Part shown: piece after piece, positions 1 to 5,801 of the stretch
Numbering within the stretch: position 1 is the first letter of the stretch
How the letters are laid out: each line of letters opens with the position of its first letter
Assembly: GCA_905234775.1 (NCBI GenBank)
Contig: CAJOJC010000079.1
Span: forward strand, 1 to 5,801
Direction of reading: 5' to 3'
DNA from: an uncultured Bacteroidales bacterium
GTDB taxonomy: Bacteria; Bacteroidota; Bacteroidia; Bacteroidales; UBA932
Length of the DNA stretch: 5,801 nucleotides
The notes under the pieces: model-generated
The model's database searches: none
Told to the model about the DNA's origin: nothing
Seen by the model: only the letters and a program-made list of their open reading frames with translations
Translations under genes and position numbers: made by a program

Positions 1-1127
1 TTCTGCCTCGGGCGGTCGTCCCAGTCCGGAGCGAGCGGGAGAGCGATCGTGCCCTTGCGCTTTGCGCGCCACGGCCGGCTGCCGGCGACCAGGTGGGCAA
101 GGTAGGTCTTGCGGACCTCGCGCCTTTCGAACTGCTGCTGGATGTCGGCCTGGAATTCGACCGATTTCGCATAGACGATAACGCCGCTGGTATCCATATC
201 CAACCTGTGGCAAGAGAATAACTTGCCGTGGTCCTTCTCAAGGAACTCTTGAAGCGACTCGGTGCCCGTCAAACCGGGCGCGCAAAGCATCCCGGAGGGC
301 TTGTTTGCGACCAGAATCGCCTCGTCTTCGTAGATTATTCGGATGCTTTCCGTATCCGGTTTTCGCTGCAGCGGATTCTCCTCCACCTGAAGTCCCTGCA
401 TCATCCAGCTCAGCAGCGGGCCGCACTTGCCGGTACACGACGGATAGAAGCGCCCATGCTCGCGGACCTCTCCGCTCTTCGGACTCGCCCCATACCAGAA
501 TTCGCCCATCGCCAGGGGCTTAAGGCCTCGCCTGTACGCCGCCTCCAGCAGCTTTGCCCCCGCACATTCGCCAGTCCCGCCGGGGGGCACCATACCCCTC
601 TGCTCGAAAATCCTCTTCACATCCGACATCTCACCGCGCGCATTATGGACTTGGTAACTATGAAATAGTTTATCCTGCAGTGCGGCTGACATAGCGGAGC
701 GGTCGTTTGCCCCAAAAACCCGTGCCACCCTCGGCCCTTTTTCGACGGGGGACACCCCCGAAACCCCCAGCGGCCTTCCTCCCTTTCCGTATTTGTCTTC
801 GCCAAATACCCGGGCCGGCCGGGCGTCTGATGACGCCTTATTATTGCTATCGCACTCCCACAGTTCAGGCATAGTCAGAGTATCAAAGATAGGTGGGACA
901 AAGCCCTCTATGGTGCTGCGGGCGGCGGCGAGGCCTGAGAAGGCCCGGAGGGTCTGGAGGGACCCGTCGGGGCCCGAACAGACCATCACGCCGAGCATCT
1001 TGCCCTCGGCGAAGGCCGCCGCCAGCCCGGGGGAGGCCTGGATGTCCGCGATTAACCGACGCGCCGCATCTTCGACTAGAGGGTGCGGCGTGTATCGGAA
1101 GGGATATGTGAACTTCAGAGGAAGCAC
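1..1127 (-). CDS. RluA-family pseudouridine synthase, long form with N-terminal extension (3' end outside window)
   Basis: Predicted to isomerise uridine to pseudouridine in rRNA or tRNA in the cytoplasm; the exact target is unknown. The frame is open for 375 codons and runs off the left edge. The catalytic domain starts near residue 264 (IIYEDEAILVANKP) and contains the family motif HRLDMDTSG, with the likely catalytic Asp at 310; a later DDRPRQ also fits RluA enzymes. Residues 6-263 are an extension: FTYPF at 6-10, FVPPIFD at 76-82, a GC-rich variable stretch (about 95-145), LQDKLF at 150, PPGGTGECAGAKLL from 181, then a CTGKC cysteine pair (231, 235). I know this layout from long Bacteroidota and some gammaproteobacterial homologues, usually with a longer middle section. 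The start is inferred: no ATG lies close before FTYPF, so I chose GTG at 1127, overlapping the end of maf by 13 nt; a CTG at 1118 is possible. Family is sure; start and substrate are not. Confidence 0.9.
   Translation of the reverse strand, partial: MLPLKFTYPFRYTPHPLVEDAARRLIADIQASPGLAAAFAEGKMLGVMVCSGPDGSLQTLRAFSGLAAARSTIEGFVPPIFDTLTMPELWECDSNNKASSDARPARVFGEDKYGKGGRPLGVSGVSPVEKGPRVARVFGANDRSAMSAALQDKLFHSYQVHNARGEMSDVKRIFEQRGMVPPGGTGECAGAKLLEAAYRRGLKPLAMGEFWYGASPKSGEVREHGRFYPSCTGKCGPLLSWMMQGLQVEENPLQRKPDTESIRIIYEDEAILVANKPSGMLCAPGLTGTESLQEFLEKDHGKLFSCHRLDMDTSGVIVYAKSVEFQADIQQQFERREVRKTYLAHLVAGSRPWRAKRKGTIALPLAPDWDDRPRQ
711..837. repeat. GC-rich in-frame segment with hairpins and an imperfect direct repeat inside the pseudouridine synthase gene
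   Basis: This segment encodes about residues 98-139 of the synthase. At DNA level it has a perfect 6-bp hairpin at 746-760 (arms CGGGGG and CCCCCG, loop ACA), a second perfect 6-bp hairpin at 822-837 (GGCGTC, loop TGAT, GACGCC), and two copies of a short direct repeat, 801-815 and 711-725, each encoding ARVFG. The protein here is rich in Gly, Pro, Arg and Val and looks unlike the flanking conserved blocks. It could be a small palindromic element inserted in frame, a locally duplicated linker, or simply a fast-evolving linker. The boundaries are my estimate. Confidence 0.4.
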
Positions 1128-1708
1128 TGCAATTCGCGGTAGACCCGGTGGACCGGGAAGCCCATAACGTTGTAGAACGAGCCCTCGATTCCGGAGATTC
1201 CTACGTAGCCTATCCATTCCTGGATGCCGTAGGAGCCGGCTTTGTCGAAAGGCTTGTATTTGTCTATATAGTACTGAATTTCGTCGTCGGAGAGGGGAGC
1301 GAAGGTTACGTGGCTGCTGACCGAGAACTCTTTCTGACGGTCGGCATCGCGGATAACGACTGCCGTAACGACTTCGTGGGTCCTTCCCGAAAGCTTATGG
1401 AGCATGGCGATCGCGTCTTCGCGCGAATGGGGCTTTCCGATTACTTCGGGCTCACGGTCGGGGTAGTCGAGGATCACGACGGTGTCTGCCGTGATAAGGA
1501 TCTCGTCGGCCTCGAGCGGACGATGGAAGCCGGCCGATTTGCCCTCGGCCATCAGGACCGGGATACGGTGCGCCGGCGTGCCCTCGGGGAAGCTCTCCTC
1601 GAAGGTGTTTCCAGTGTCGACCGTGAACGGGATGTCGAGCCCCCCGAGGAGTTCGCGCCGGCGCGGCGAGCCGCTTCCCAGAATTATCTTTTTAGAAACG
1701 CTTTTCAT
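1115..1708 (-). CDS. maf: Maf family nucleoside triphosphate pyrophosphatase (dTTP/UTP type, YhdE-like)
   Basis: Hydrolyses dTTP, UTP and related or modified nucleotides to the monophosphate and pyrophosphate in the cytoplasm, a nucleotide house-cleaning role; older literature links Maf to septum inhibition. The 197-residue product has the usual family length. Visible motifs are the nucleotide-binding loop SGSPRRRELL (12-21), TADTVV with the likely catalytic Asp75, KPHSREDA (92-99), LSGRTHEVVT (106-115), DKAGSYGIQ (155-163) and IEGSFYNVMGFPV (174-186). The KAG-YGIQ form is that of the dTTP/UTP-specific branch rather than the YceF branch. The open frame extends upstream to 1852, but that part is the out-of-frame shadow of kdsC; ATG 1708 (MKSVSKKIILGSGS) places the first strand where the family has it. 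It overlaps the kdsC end by 17 nt and the next gene by 13 nt, suggesting coupled translation. Confidence 0.95.
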   Translation of the reverse strand: MKSVSKKIILGSGSPRRRELLGGLDIPFTVDTGNTFEESFPEGTPAHRIPVLMAEGKSAGFHRPLEADEILITADTVVILDYPDREPEVIGKPHSREDAIAMLHKLSGRTHEVVTAVVIRDADRQKEFSVSSHVTFAPLSDDEIQYYIDKYKPFDKAGSYGIQEWIGYVGISGIEGSFYNVMGFPVHRVYRELQCFL

Positions 1709-2219
1709 ACTTGTCCACATCGAAGGTCCACTGGCCCTGGGCCTTGAGAACTTCCTCGATAGAGTGGCGCACACAGCCGCGTCCGCCGCCGTAGGGGGAA
1801 ACGATATCCGCCGCTTCCTTCGCCTCGGCGCACGCGTCGCAAGGCGCCACACCGATTCCTACCATCTTCAGGACGGCTACGTCCGGGATATCGTCGCCGA
1901 AGTACATAACTTCTTCCGGCTTCAGACCGTATTTGTCGCACCAGGCGAGAAGGTCACGAACTTTGTTGCGCGAATTAAGGTAGACGTCCTCCTTGGGGAC
2001 TCCGCACATCAGCGCGCGGTGGATAAGGCTCTCCGAGCGGCCGCCCGTAATCACGGCGAGCTTATAGCCATGGAGAGAGGCCATCCTGACTCCGAAGGAG
2101 TCCTTGGCGTTGAAGATGCGGAGGATGTCGCCGTCCGGCATGGCGAGGACGCTGCCGTCCGTCATCACACCGTCTATATCGTAGGCGAAGCCTCGTATGT
2201 TTTTAAGACTTTGAGCCAT
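1692..2219 (-). CDS. kdsC: 3-deoxy-D-manno-octulosonate 8-phosphate phosphatase (KdsC, HAD superfamily)
   Basis: Removes phosphate from KDO-8-phosphate to give free KDO, which is then activated and added to lipid A in lipopolysaccharide inner-core assembly; cytoplasmic and Mg-dependent. The 175-residue protein is the cap-less HAD type (the family usually acts as a tetramer). Motif I is YDIDGVMTDG, with nucleophile Asp14 and acid/base Asp16; motif II is ITGGRS (57-62); the motif III Lys is Lys86 in NKVRDLL; motif IV is YFGDDIPD with Asp109 and Asp110. The glycine-rich tail GGGRGCVR (about 144-151) fits the KdsC C-terminal active-site loop. ATG 2219 lies within the DUF3467 gene (17-nt overlap) and the 3' end overlaps maf by 17 nt. 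Related N-acylneuraminate-9-phosphate or cytidylyltransferase-associated phosphatases share these motifs, but the length and tail favour KdsC. Confidence 0.93.
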   Translation of the reverse strand: MAQSLKNIRGFAYDIDGVMTDGSVLAMPDGDILRIFNAKDSFGVRMASLHGYKLAVITGGRSESLIHRALMCGVPKEDVYLNSRNKVRDLLAWCDKYGLKPEEVMYFGDDIPDVAVLKMVGIGVAPCDACAEAKEAADIVSPYGGGRGCVRHSIEEVLKAQGQWTFDVDKYEKRF

Positions 2220-2526
2220 TCCCGTTATTTATGAAGTCCGCAACGTTGAAGGTTCCTTTGGGGGCGCCGTTAAGGCTGATCTGGCCGAACTGCTGCTCGT
2301 ACTTACCTACGTTGTCGATAAGGGCGTTCATGAGCCTCTTGGCGTGTTCGGGAGCCATCACGATACGGCTGGCTACGTTTGCCTTAGGCAGGCCGGGCAG
2401 CATCTGGGCGAAGTCGATAACGAATTCGGTCTTGGAGTGGGAGATGACTGCGAGGTTGGAATAATGTCCGCCTGCAACTTCGGGCTTGATCTCGATATTG
2501 AGCTGAGGTTTTTCGTTGTTATCCAT
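2203..2526 (-). CDS. DUF3467 family small protein of unknown function
   Basis: A 107-residue soluble protein with no signal peptide or membrane segment. The body matches DUF3467 as I recall it: a GGHYSNLAVISHSKTEFVID block (19-38), then PGLPKANVASRIVMAPEHAK (44-63) and a helix RLMNALIDNVGKYEQQFG (64-81). The pattern suggests a compact alpha/beta fold, but no catalytic residues can be named. The charged N-terminus and the Gly/Asn/Ser-rich tail (about 100-107) look disordered. It is the first gene of the leftward block, reading away from valS, and its 3' end overlaps the kdsC start by 17 nt. ATG 2526 has no evident Shine-Dalgarno site, and a TAACTTTG -7 element lies 16 nt upstream. The molecular role is unknown; operon position alone does not tie it to KDO synthesis. 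Confidence 0.88.
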   Translation of the reverse strand: MDNNEKPQLNIEIKPEVAGGHYSNLAVISHSKTEFVIDFAQMLPGLPKANVASRIVMAPEHAKRLMNALIDNVGKYEQQFGQISLNGAPKGTFNVADFINNGNGSKS

Positions 2527-2536
2527 GATAATGTCG

Positions 2537-2569
2537 TTTTCGCAAAGTTACTAAAAATAGTTATCTTTG
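2537..2569 (+). promoter_or_regulatory. Putative Bacteroidota-type promoter for valS-tatA-ABC-F
   Basis: TATCTTTG at 2562-2569 matches the -7 consensus TAnnTTTG. A TTTT at 2537-2540, 21 bp upstream, is a near match to the -33 consensus TTTG. The -7 box ends only 6 nt before the valS ATG, so transcription would begin at or within a few bases of the start codon. The element also forms an imperfect inverted repeat with the minus-strand -7 box. Confidence 0.6.
2543..2550 (-). promoter_or_regulatory. Putative Bacteroidota-type -7 element for the DUF3467-kdsC-maf-synthase operon
   Basis: Read on the minus strand the octamer is TAACTTTG, matching the Bacteroidota consensus TAnnTTTG. It ends 16 nt before ATG 2526, leaving a leader of roughly 10 nt. 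No good TTTG -33 element lies 19-21 bp upstream, so the call rests mainly on the -7 box and its position in the divergent gap. Confidence 0.5.
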
Positions 2570-2575
2570 TAAGTT

Positions 2576-5221
2576 ATGCAGTTATCAAGTAAATACAATC
2601 CTTCGGAAGTAGAAGACAAGTGGTACGCTTATTGGCTTAAATACAAGTGTTTCCACTCCGAACCCGACACCAGAGAACCTTATACCATCGTTATCCCCCC
2701 GCCCAATGTGACAGGTATTCTCCACATGGGCCATGTCCTTAACAATACGCTCAACGACGTCCTTATCCGTAAGGCCCGTATGGACGGCAAGAATGCCTGC
2801 TGGGTCCCCGGAACGGACCACGCCAGCATCGCTACCGAGAATAAGGTTGTAGCGAAGTTGAAGGGAATGGGAATCAATAAGGAAGACCTTACCCGTGAGG
2901 AGTTCCTTAAGTATGCCTGGGAGTGGAAAGAAGAACACGGCGGAATCATCCTCCAGCAGCTCCGCAAGCTCGGCGCGTCCTGCGACTGGGACCGCACCCG
3001 CTTTACGATGGAGCCCGCTCTGAGCCAGGCCGTCATCAATACCTTCGTATACTTCTACAAGAAGGGTTGGATCTACAGGGGAGTCCGTATGGTCAACTGG
3101 GATCCGGAAGGCCACACCGCCGTCTCAGACGACGAAGTGATCCACAAAGACACTCCGAGTAAGTTCTACCATATGAGGTACTTCATCTCGGACGGCAACG
3201 GCAATCCTACCGATAAATATATCGTAGTAGCGACTACCCGTCCTGAGACAATTATGGCGGATGCCGCGATCTGCGTCAACCCCAAGGACGAAAGACATTT
3301 CTGGATGAAGGGTAAGAAGGTTCTTATCCCTCTGATCAACAAGGAAATACCTATTATCGAAGACGATTACGTAGAGATGGACTTCGGAACCGGCTGCCTT
3401 AAGGTCACCCCGGCCCACGATGCCCACGACTACGAAATCGGCCTGCGCCATAACCTCCCTATACTCGATATCATCGACGACCACGGCCGTCTTACCGAAG
3501 ACGCCCGGATCCTCGTCGGGGAAGACCGCTTCGTAGCCCGCAAGAAGATTGCGAAGATGCTTGAAGAGGCCGGAAATATCGAGAAGATAGAGGATTATAC
3601 CTCTCCGATCGGCTACAGCGAGCGTACAAACGCCGTTATCGAGCCGAGGCTCAGCGCGCAGTGGTTCCTTAAGATGGACAAGCTCGCGCCCCGCGCCCTC
3701 GAATCGGTCGAAGGAGGAACGGTGAAGTTCATCCCCGATAAGTATCGCAACACATACCGCCATTGGATGGAGAACGCCCGTGACTGGTGTATCAGCCGCC
3801 AGCTCTGGTGGGGCCAGCGCATTCCCGCATACTATCTGCCGGATGGCCAGGTAGTTGTTGAAAACAGCTTCGAAAAGGCCCTCGAAGCCGCTAAGGCTAT
3901 TGATCCGAACATCAAACCCGAAGACCTCAGGCAGGACGAAGACGTGCTGGATACCTGGTTCAGCAGCTGGCTGTGGCCTATCTCGGTATTCGATCCCGAG
4001 ATGCCCGGTAACCCTGACCATAAACCCAACGCAGACCTTGCGTATTACTACCCGACCAGCGACCTGGTAACCGGCCCGGATATCATTTTCTTCTGGGTGG
4101 CCAGGATGATCATGGCCGGAAACGAGTTCATGAACGACAGGCCGTTCGACAACGTCTATTTCACGGGTATTGTTCGCGACAAGCTCGGAAGGAAGATGAG
4201 CAAGACCCTTGGAAACAGCCCCGACCCGCTGGATCTTATCGCCAAGTATGGCGCTGATGCAGTGCGTCTCGGTATGCTCCTTTGCTCTTCTGCCGGAAAC
4301 GACATCCTCTATGATGAGTCTCAGGTGGAGCAGGGCCGTAACTTCTGCGGCAAGATATGGAACTCCTACCGCCTCGTAAGCGGCTGGAGCGTAGATGAAA
4401 AGGCAGGGCAGAAGGAGTCTTCCCGTCTTGCGGTTAAATGGTTCGACAACCTTCTCTCGAAGACTATCGAGGCGGTAGAGGATCACTATTCGAAGTTCCG
4501 TATTTCAGACGCCCTGATGACCCTTTACAAGCTTTTCTGGGACCAGTATTGCTCCTGGTATCTCGAGCTCGTAAAGCCCGCTTACGGCGAGCCTATAGAC
4601 GGCCGTACCTACGAAGCTACTATTGAGTTCTTCGAGAAGCTTCTGAAGCTCATACACCCTATCATGCCGTTTATTACTGAGGAACTCTGGCAGGCGATGG
4701 CAGAGCGCCGTCCCGGCGAAACCATCATGTTTGAGCGTACCCCCGTCGCGGGACCGTACGACGAAAAGTTCCTTCAGGATTTCGAGCTCGTTCAGGAAGC
4801 CGTGATGGGTCTTCGCGCAGTAAGGGCTCAGAAGCAGATTCCTCCAAAGGAGCCTCTTAAACTCTTTGTAGAGGGTAACCTCAGGGAAGAGTTGATTCCT
4901 ATTCTCGAGAAGCTTGCCAACCTCAGCGAGGTGGTCTCCGGAGCTCCCGATGGAACTTGCGTTTCTTTCATAGTCGGTACTGTAAAGATGAGCGTTCTGC
5001 TGGAAGGCTTTGTCAATGCAGATGAAGAGAAAGCCAAGATCGAGGCCGAACTCGAACATCAAAAGGGCTTCCTCGAGTCTGTAAGGAAGAAACTTTCTAA
5101 CGCCTCGTTCGTAGAACACGCACCCGCCAAGGTGGTTGAAATGGAGAGGAAGAAAGAGGCCGATGCTACGGCTCGTATCGCCGCTCTTGAAGAGTCTCTC
5201 AAAGCTTTGAATAACAATTAA
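2576..5221 (+). CDS. valS: Valine--tRNA ligase (ValRS, class Ia)
   Basis: Charges tRNA-Val with valine using ATP, and hydrolyses mischarged threonyl-tRNA-Val in its editing domain; cytoplasmic and essential. The 881-residue product is full length for the Bacteroidota form (E. coli ValRS is about 951). The Rossmann catalytic core opens with PPPNVTGILHMGH (HIGH motif as HMGH, 50-53). The CP1 editing domain follows, with TTRPET (220-225) and GTGCLKVTPAHDAHDYEIG (from 271). The second ATP-binding signature is KMSKT at 540-544. The anticodon-binding domain starts near GRNFCGKIWNSYRL, and the last 65 or so residues form the charged C-terminal coiled coil typical of ValRS. ATG 2576 gives MQLSSKYNPSEVEDKWY, the usual family N-terminus. 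No Shine-Dalgarno site is seen, and the likely promoter abuts the start. No damage or missing motif. tatA follows after 12 nt. Confidence 0.98.
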   Translation: MQLSSKYNPSEVEDKWYAYWLKYKCFHSEPDTREPYTIVIPPPNVTGILHMGHVLNNTLNDVLIRKARMDGKNACWVPGTDHASIATENKVVAKLKGMGINKEDLTREEFLKYAWEWKEEHGGIILQQLRKLGASCDWDRTRFTMEPALSQAVINTFVYFYKKGWIYRGVRMVNWDPEGHTAVSDDEVIHKDTPSKFYHMRYFISDGNGNPTDKYIVVATTRPETIMADAAICVNPKDERHFWMKGKKVLIPLINKEIPIIEDDYVEMDFGTGCLKVTPAHDAHDYEIGLRHNLPILDIIDDHGRLTEDARILVGEDRFVARKKIAKMLEEAGNIEKIEDYTSPIGYSERTNAVIEPRLSAQWFLKMDKLAPRALESVEGGTVKFIPDKYRNTYRHWMENARDWCISRQLWWGQRIPAYYLPDGQVVVENSFEKALEAAKAIDPNIKPEDLRQDEDVLDTWFSSWLWPISVFDPEMPGNPDHKPNADLAYYYPTSDLVTGPDIIFFWVARMIMAGNEFMNDRPFDNVYFTGIVRDKLGRKMSKTLGNSPDPLDLIAKYGADAVRLGMLLCSSAGNDILYDESQVEQGRNFCGKIWNSYRLVSGWSVDEKAGQKESSRLAVKWFDNLLSKTIEAVEDHYSKFRISDALMTLYKLFWDQYCSWYLELVKPAYGEPIDGRTYEATIEFFEKLLKLIHPIMPFITEELWQAMAERRPGETIMFERTPVAGPYDEKFLQDFELVQEAVMGLRAVRAQKQIPPKEPLKLFVEGNLREELIPILEKLANLSEVVSGAPDGTCVSFIVGTVKMSVLLEGFVNADEEKAKIEAELEHQKGFLESVRKKLSNASFVEHAPAKVVEMERKKEADATARIAALEESLKALNNN

Positions 5222-5225
5222 TTAT

Positions 5226-5230
5226 AAGGT
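5226..5230 (+). promoter_or_regulatory. tatA: Likely ribosome binding site of tatA
   Basis: AAGGT lies 3 nt before ATG 5234, a short spacing, but it is the clearest Shine-Dalgarno-like site in the window and supports that start. It sits in the loop of an all-A/T inverted repeat: ATTAATTA (5217-5224), which spans the valS stop, and TAATTAAT (5238-5245), inside the first tatA codons. Confidence 0.5.
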
Positions 5231-5233
5231 CAT

Positions 5234-5434
5234 ATGTTAATTAATCCTTTACTTTTCCAAACCCTCGGTATATGGGAGATTCTCATCATCGCCCTGGTCA
5301 TTCTTCTCCTCGTCGGAGGTAAGAAGATACCCGAGCTCATGAAGGGTCTCGGCAAGGGAGTCAGCAGCTTCAAAAAGGGAATGAAGGAAGGCGAACAGCC
5401 CGAGGATCAGGACCAGCCGGAAGAGAAGAAATAA
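5234..5434 (+). CDS. tatA: TatA/TatE family twin-arginine translocase subunit
   Basis: Small inner-membrane protein expected to oligomerise and form the passage for folded proteins carrying twin-arginine signals, recruited by TatC. The 66 residues show the full TatA plan: a short periplasmic N-terminus, one transmembrane segment (about 13-27, starting [15 protein letters not shown]), a glycine hinge, an amphipathic helix [20 protein letters not shown] (30-49), and an acidic Glu/Asp/Gln/Pro-rich cytoplasmic tail ending in KK. Glu15 near the start of the membrane segment is a polar residue of the kind TatA often carries. The usual Phe-Gly hinge is Val27-Gly28 here, a conservative departure. The short tail argues for TatA/E rather than TatB. 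No tatC is visible in the window. It lies 12 nt after valS and directly abuts the ABC-F start (TAA then ATG), so co-transcription with both is likely. Confidence 0.93.
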   Translation: MLINPLLFQTLGIWEILIIALVILLLVGGKKIPELMKGLGKGVSSFKKGMKEGEQPEDQDQPEEKK

Positions 5435-5801
5435 ATGATCTCTCTTGACGATGTGACTGTCGCTTATGGTAGTTTTGTCCTGTTGGACAAGATCAACTTC
5501 CATATAAGCGAGAGTGACAAGATAGGCCTTACGGGTAAGAACGGTGCGGGAAAGAGCACCATCATGAAGCTTATCTGCGGCCTTCAGTCGCCTTCCTCGG
5601 GCCACATCGACAAACCCAATCACATCTCGATCGGTTATCTGCCCCAGATAATGGAGCATAACCGCGGCCGTACCGTCCTTGAGGAGGCCATGAGCGCCTT
5701 CGACGAGGAAAACAGGATGGAGGCCGAAATCGAGGAAATCACAGCCGAACTGGGCAGGCGCACGGACTATGAGTCCGAAGAGTATCTCGAGCTCACCTCC
5801 C
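5435..5801 (+). CDS. ABC-F family ATPase, N-terminal part (runs off right edge)
   Basis: The first 122 residues of a soluble ABC protein. The Walker A motif is GKNGAGKST (34-42) and the Q-loop lies in IGYLPQ (66-71). After the Q-loop comes a strongly acidic helical stretch (EEAMSAFDEENRMEAEIEEI, then RRTDYESEEYLEL) characteristic of ABC-F proteins such as Uup, EttA and YheS; no transmembrane domain is expected. Members bind the ribosomal E site and modulate translation or relieve stalling, and some give resistance to ribosome-targeting antibiotics. The Walker B, signature motif, interdomain linker and second ATPase domain lie outside the window, so the subfamily cannot be set. ATG 5435 directly follows the tatA TAA with no gap, which points to translational coupling. 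Confidence 0.92.
   Translation, partial: MISLDDVTVAYGSFVLLDKINFHISESDKIGLTGKNGAGKSTIMKLICGLQSPSSGHIDKPNHISIGYLPQIMEHNRGRTVLEEAMSAFDEENRMEAEIEEITAELGRRTDYESEEYLELTS

Noticed and set aside
228..668. A 146-codon plus-strand frame.
   Set aside because: Antisense to the synthase catalytic region, with no recognisable features.
617..805. A 62-codon minus-strand frame within the synthase gene.
   Set aside because: It overlaps the synthase in another frame. The synthase frame is continuous with conserved blocks on both sides, so this is not a separate gene, though it overlaps the odd segment reported above.
617..860. Possibility that the synthase is a pseudogene broken in the GC-rich segment.
   Set aside because: The reading frame is open from 1127 to the left edge and both flanking blocks stay in phase with intact catalytic motifs.
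1144..1157. Inverted repeat CCCGGT-GG-ACCGGG near the maf 3' end.
   Set aside because: It encodes conserved FPVHRVY residues, has no T-run after it and lies inside an operon; a terminator is unlikely.
1709..1852. N-terminal extension of maf (start at 1852).
   Set aside because: This stretch is the kdsC coding region in another frame and is Arg-rich junk; ATG 1708 gives the normal Maf N-terminus and length.
1148..2234. Plus-strand open frames of 199 and 250 codons.
   Set aside because: They are antisense to maf and kdsC, which carry complete catalytic motifs; the frames look like composition shadows.
2527..2575. T-box or riboswitch upstream of valS.
   Set aside because: The gap is only 49 bp, with no room for such a structure, and T-boxes are not typical of this group.
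3125..4486. A 453-codon open frame on the minus strand.
   Set aside because: It lies wholly antisense to the intact, fully motif-bearing valS; its sequence has no recognisable domain and it arises from codon bias.

Overview
The window reads as chromosomal, protein-dense DNA from a member of the Bacteroidota, probably order Bacteroidales. Three things support this. The protein sequences (ValRS, the long RluA-type synthase, DUF3467, the ABC-F ATPase) resemble the forms I know from that group. Promoter-like TAnnTTTG (-7) elements take the place of TATAAT boxes, and most starts lack a clear Shine-Dalgarno site. A KDO-8-phosphate phosphatase implies a Gram-negative envelope. I cannot place genus or species; coding DNA is fairly GC-rich with AT-rich intergenic DNA.

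Layout: two gene blocks diverge from one 49-bp AT-rich gap at 2527-2575. Leftward (minus strand) run a DUF3467 protein (2526-2203), kdsC (2219-1692), maf (1708-1115) and a long RluA-family pseudouridine synthase (1127 to beyond base 1). All three junctions overlap by 13-17 nt, so this looks like one translationally coupled operon. Rightward (plus strand) run valS (2576-5221), a small tatA (5234-5434) and the first 122 codons of an ABC-F ATPase (5435 to beyond 5801), spaced by 12 and 0 nt, so probably a second operon.

Together the genes are mostly housekeeping: RNA modification, removal of non-canonical or excess nucleotides, KDO supply for lipopolysaccharide, valine tRNA charging, Tat protein export and probably a ribosome-associated ATPase. 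No mobile element genes, RNA genes, CRISPR array or clear terminators are seen, and no gap exceeds 50 bp.

I did not find a convincing new biological system. The most unusual points are a GC-rich, hairpin-bearing, repeat-flanked in-frame segment inside the N-terminal extension of the pseudouridine synthase (about 711-837), and the divergent gap, where two -7 elements form an imperfect palindrome, the two promoters would overlap, and valS would have almost no leader.
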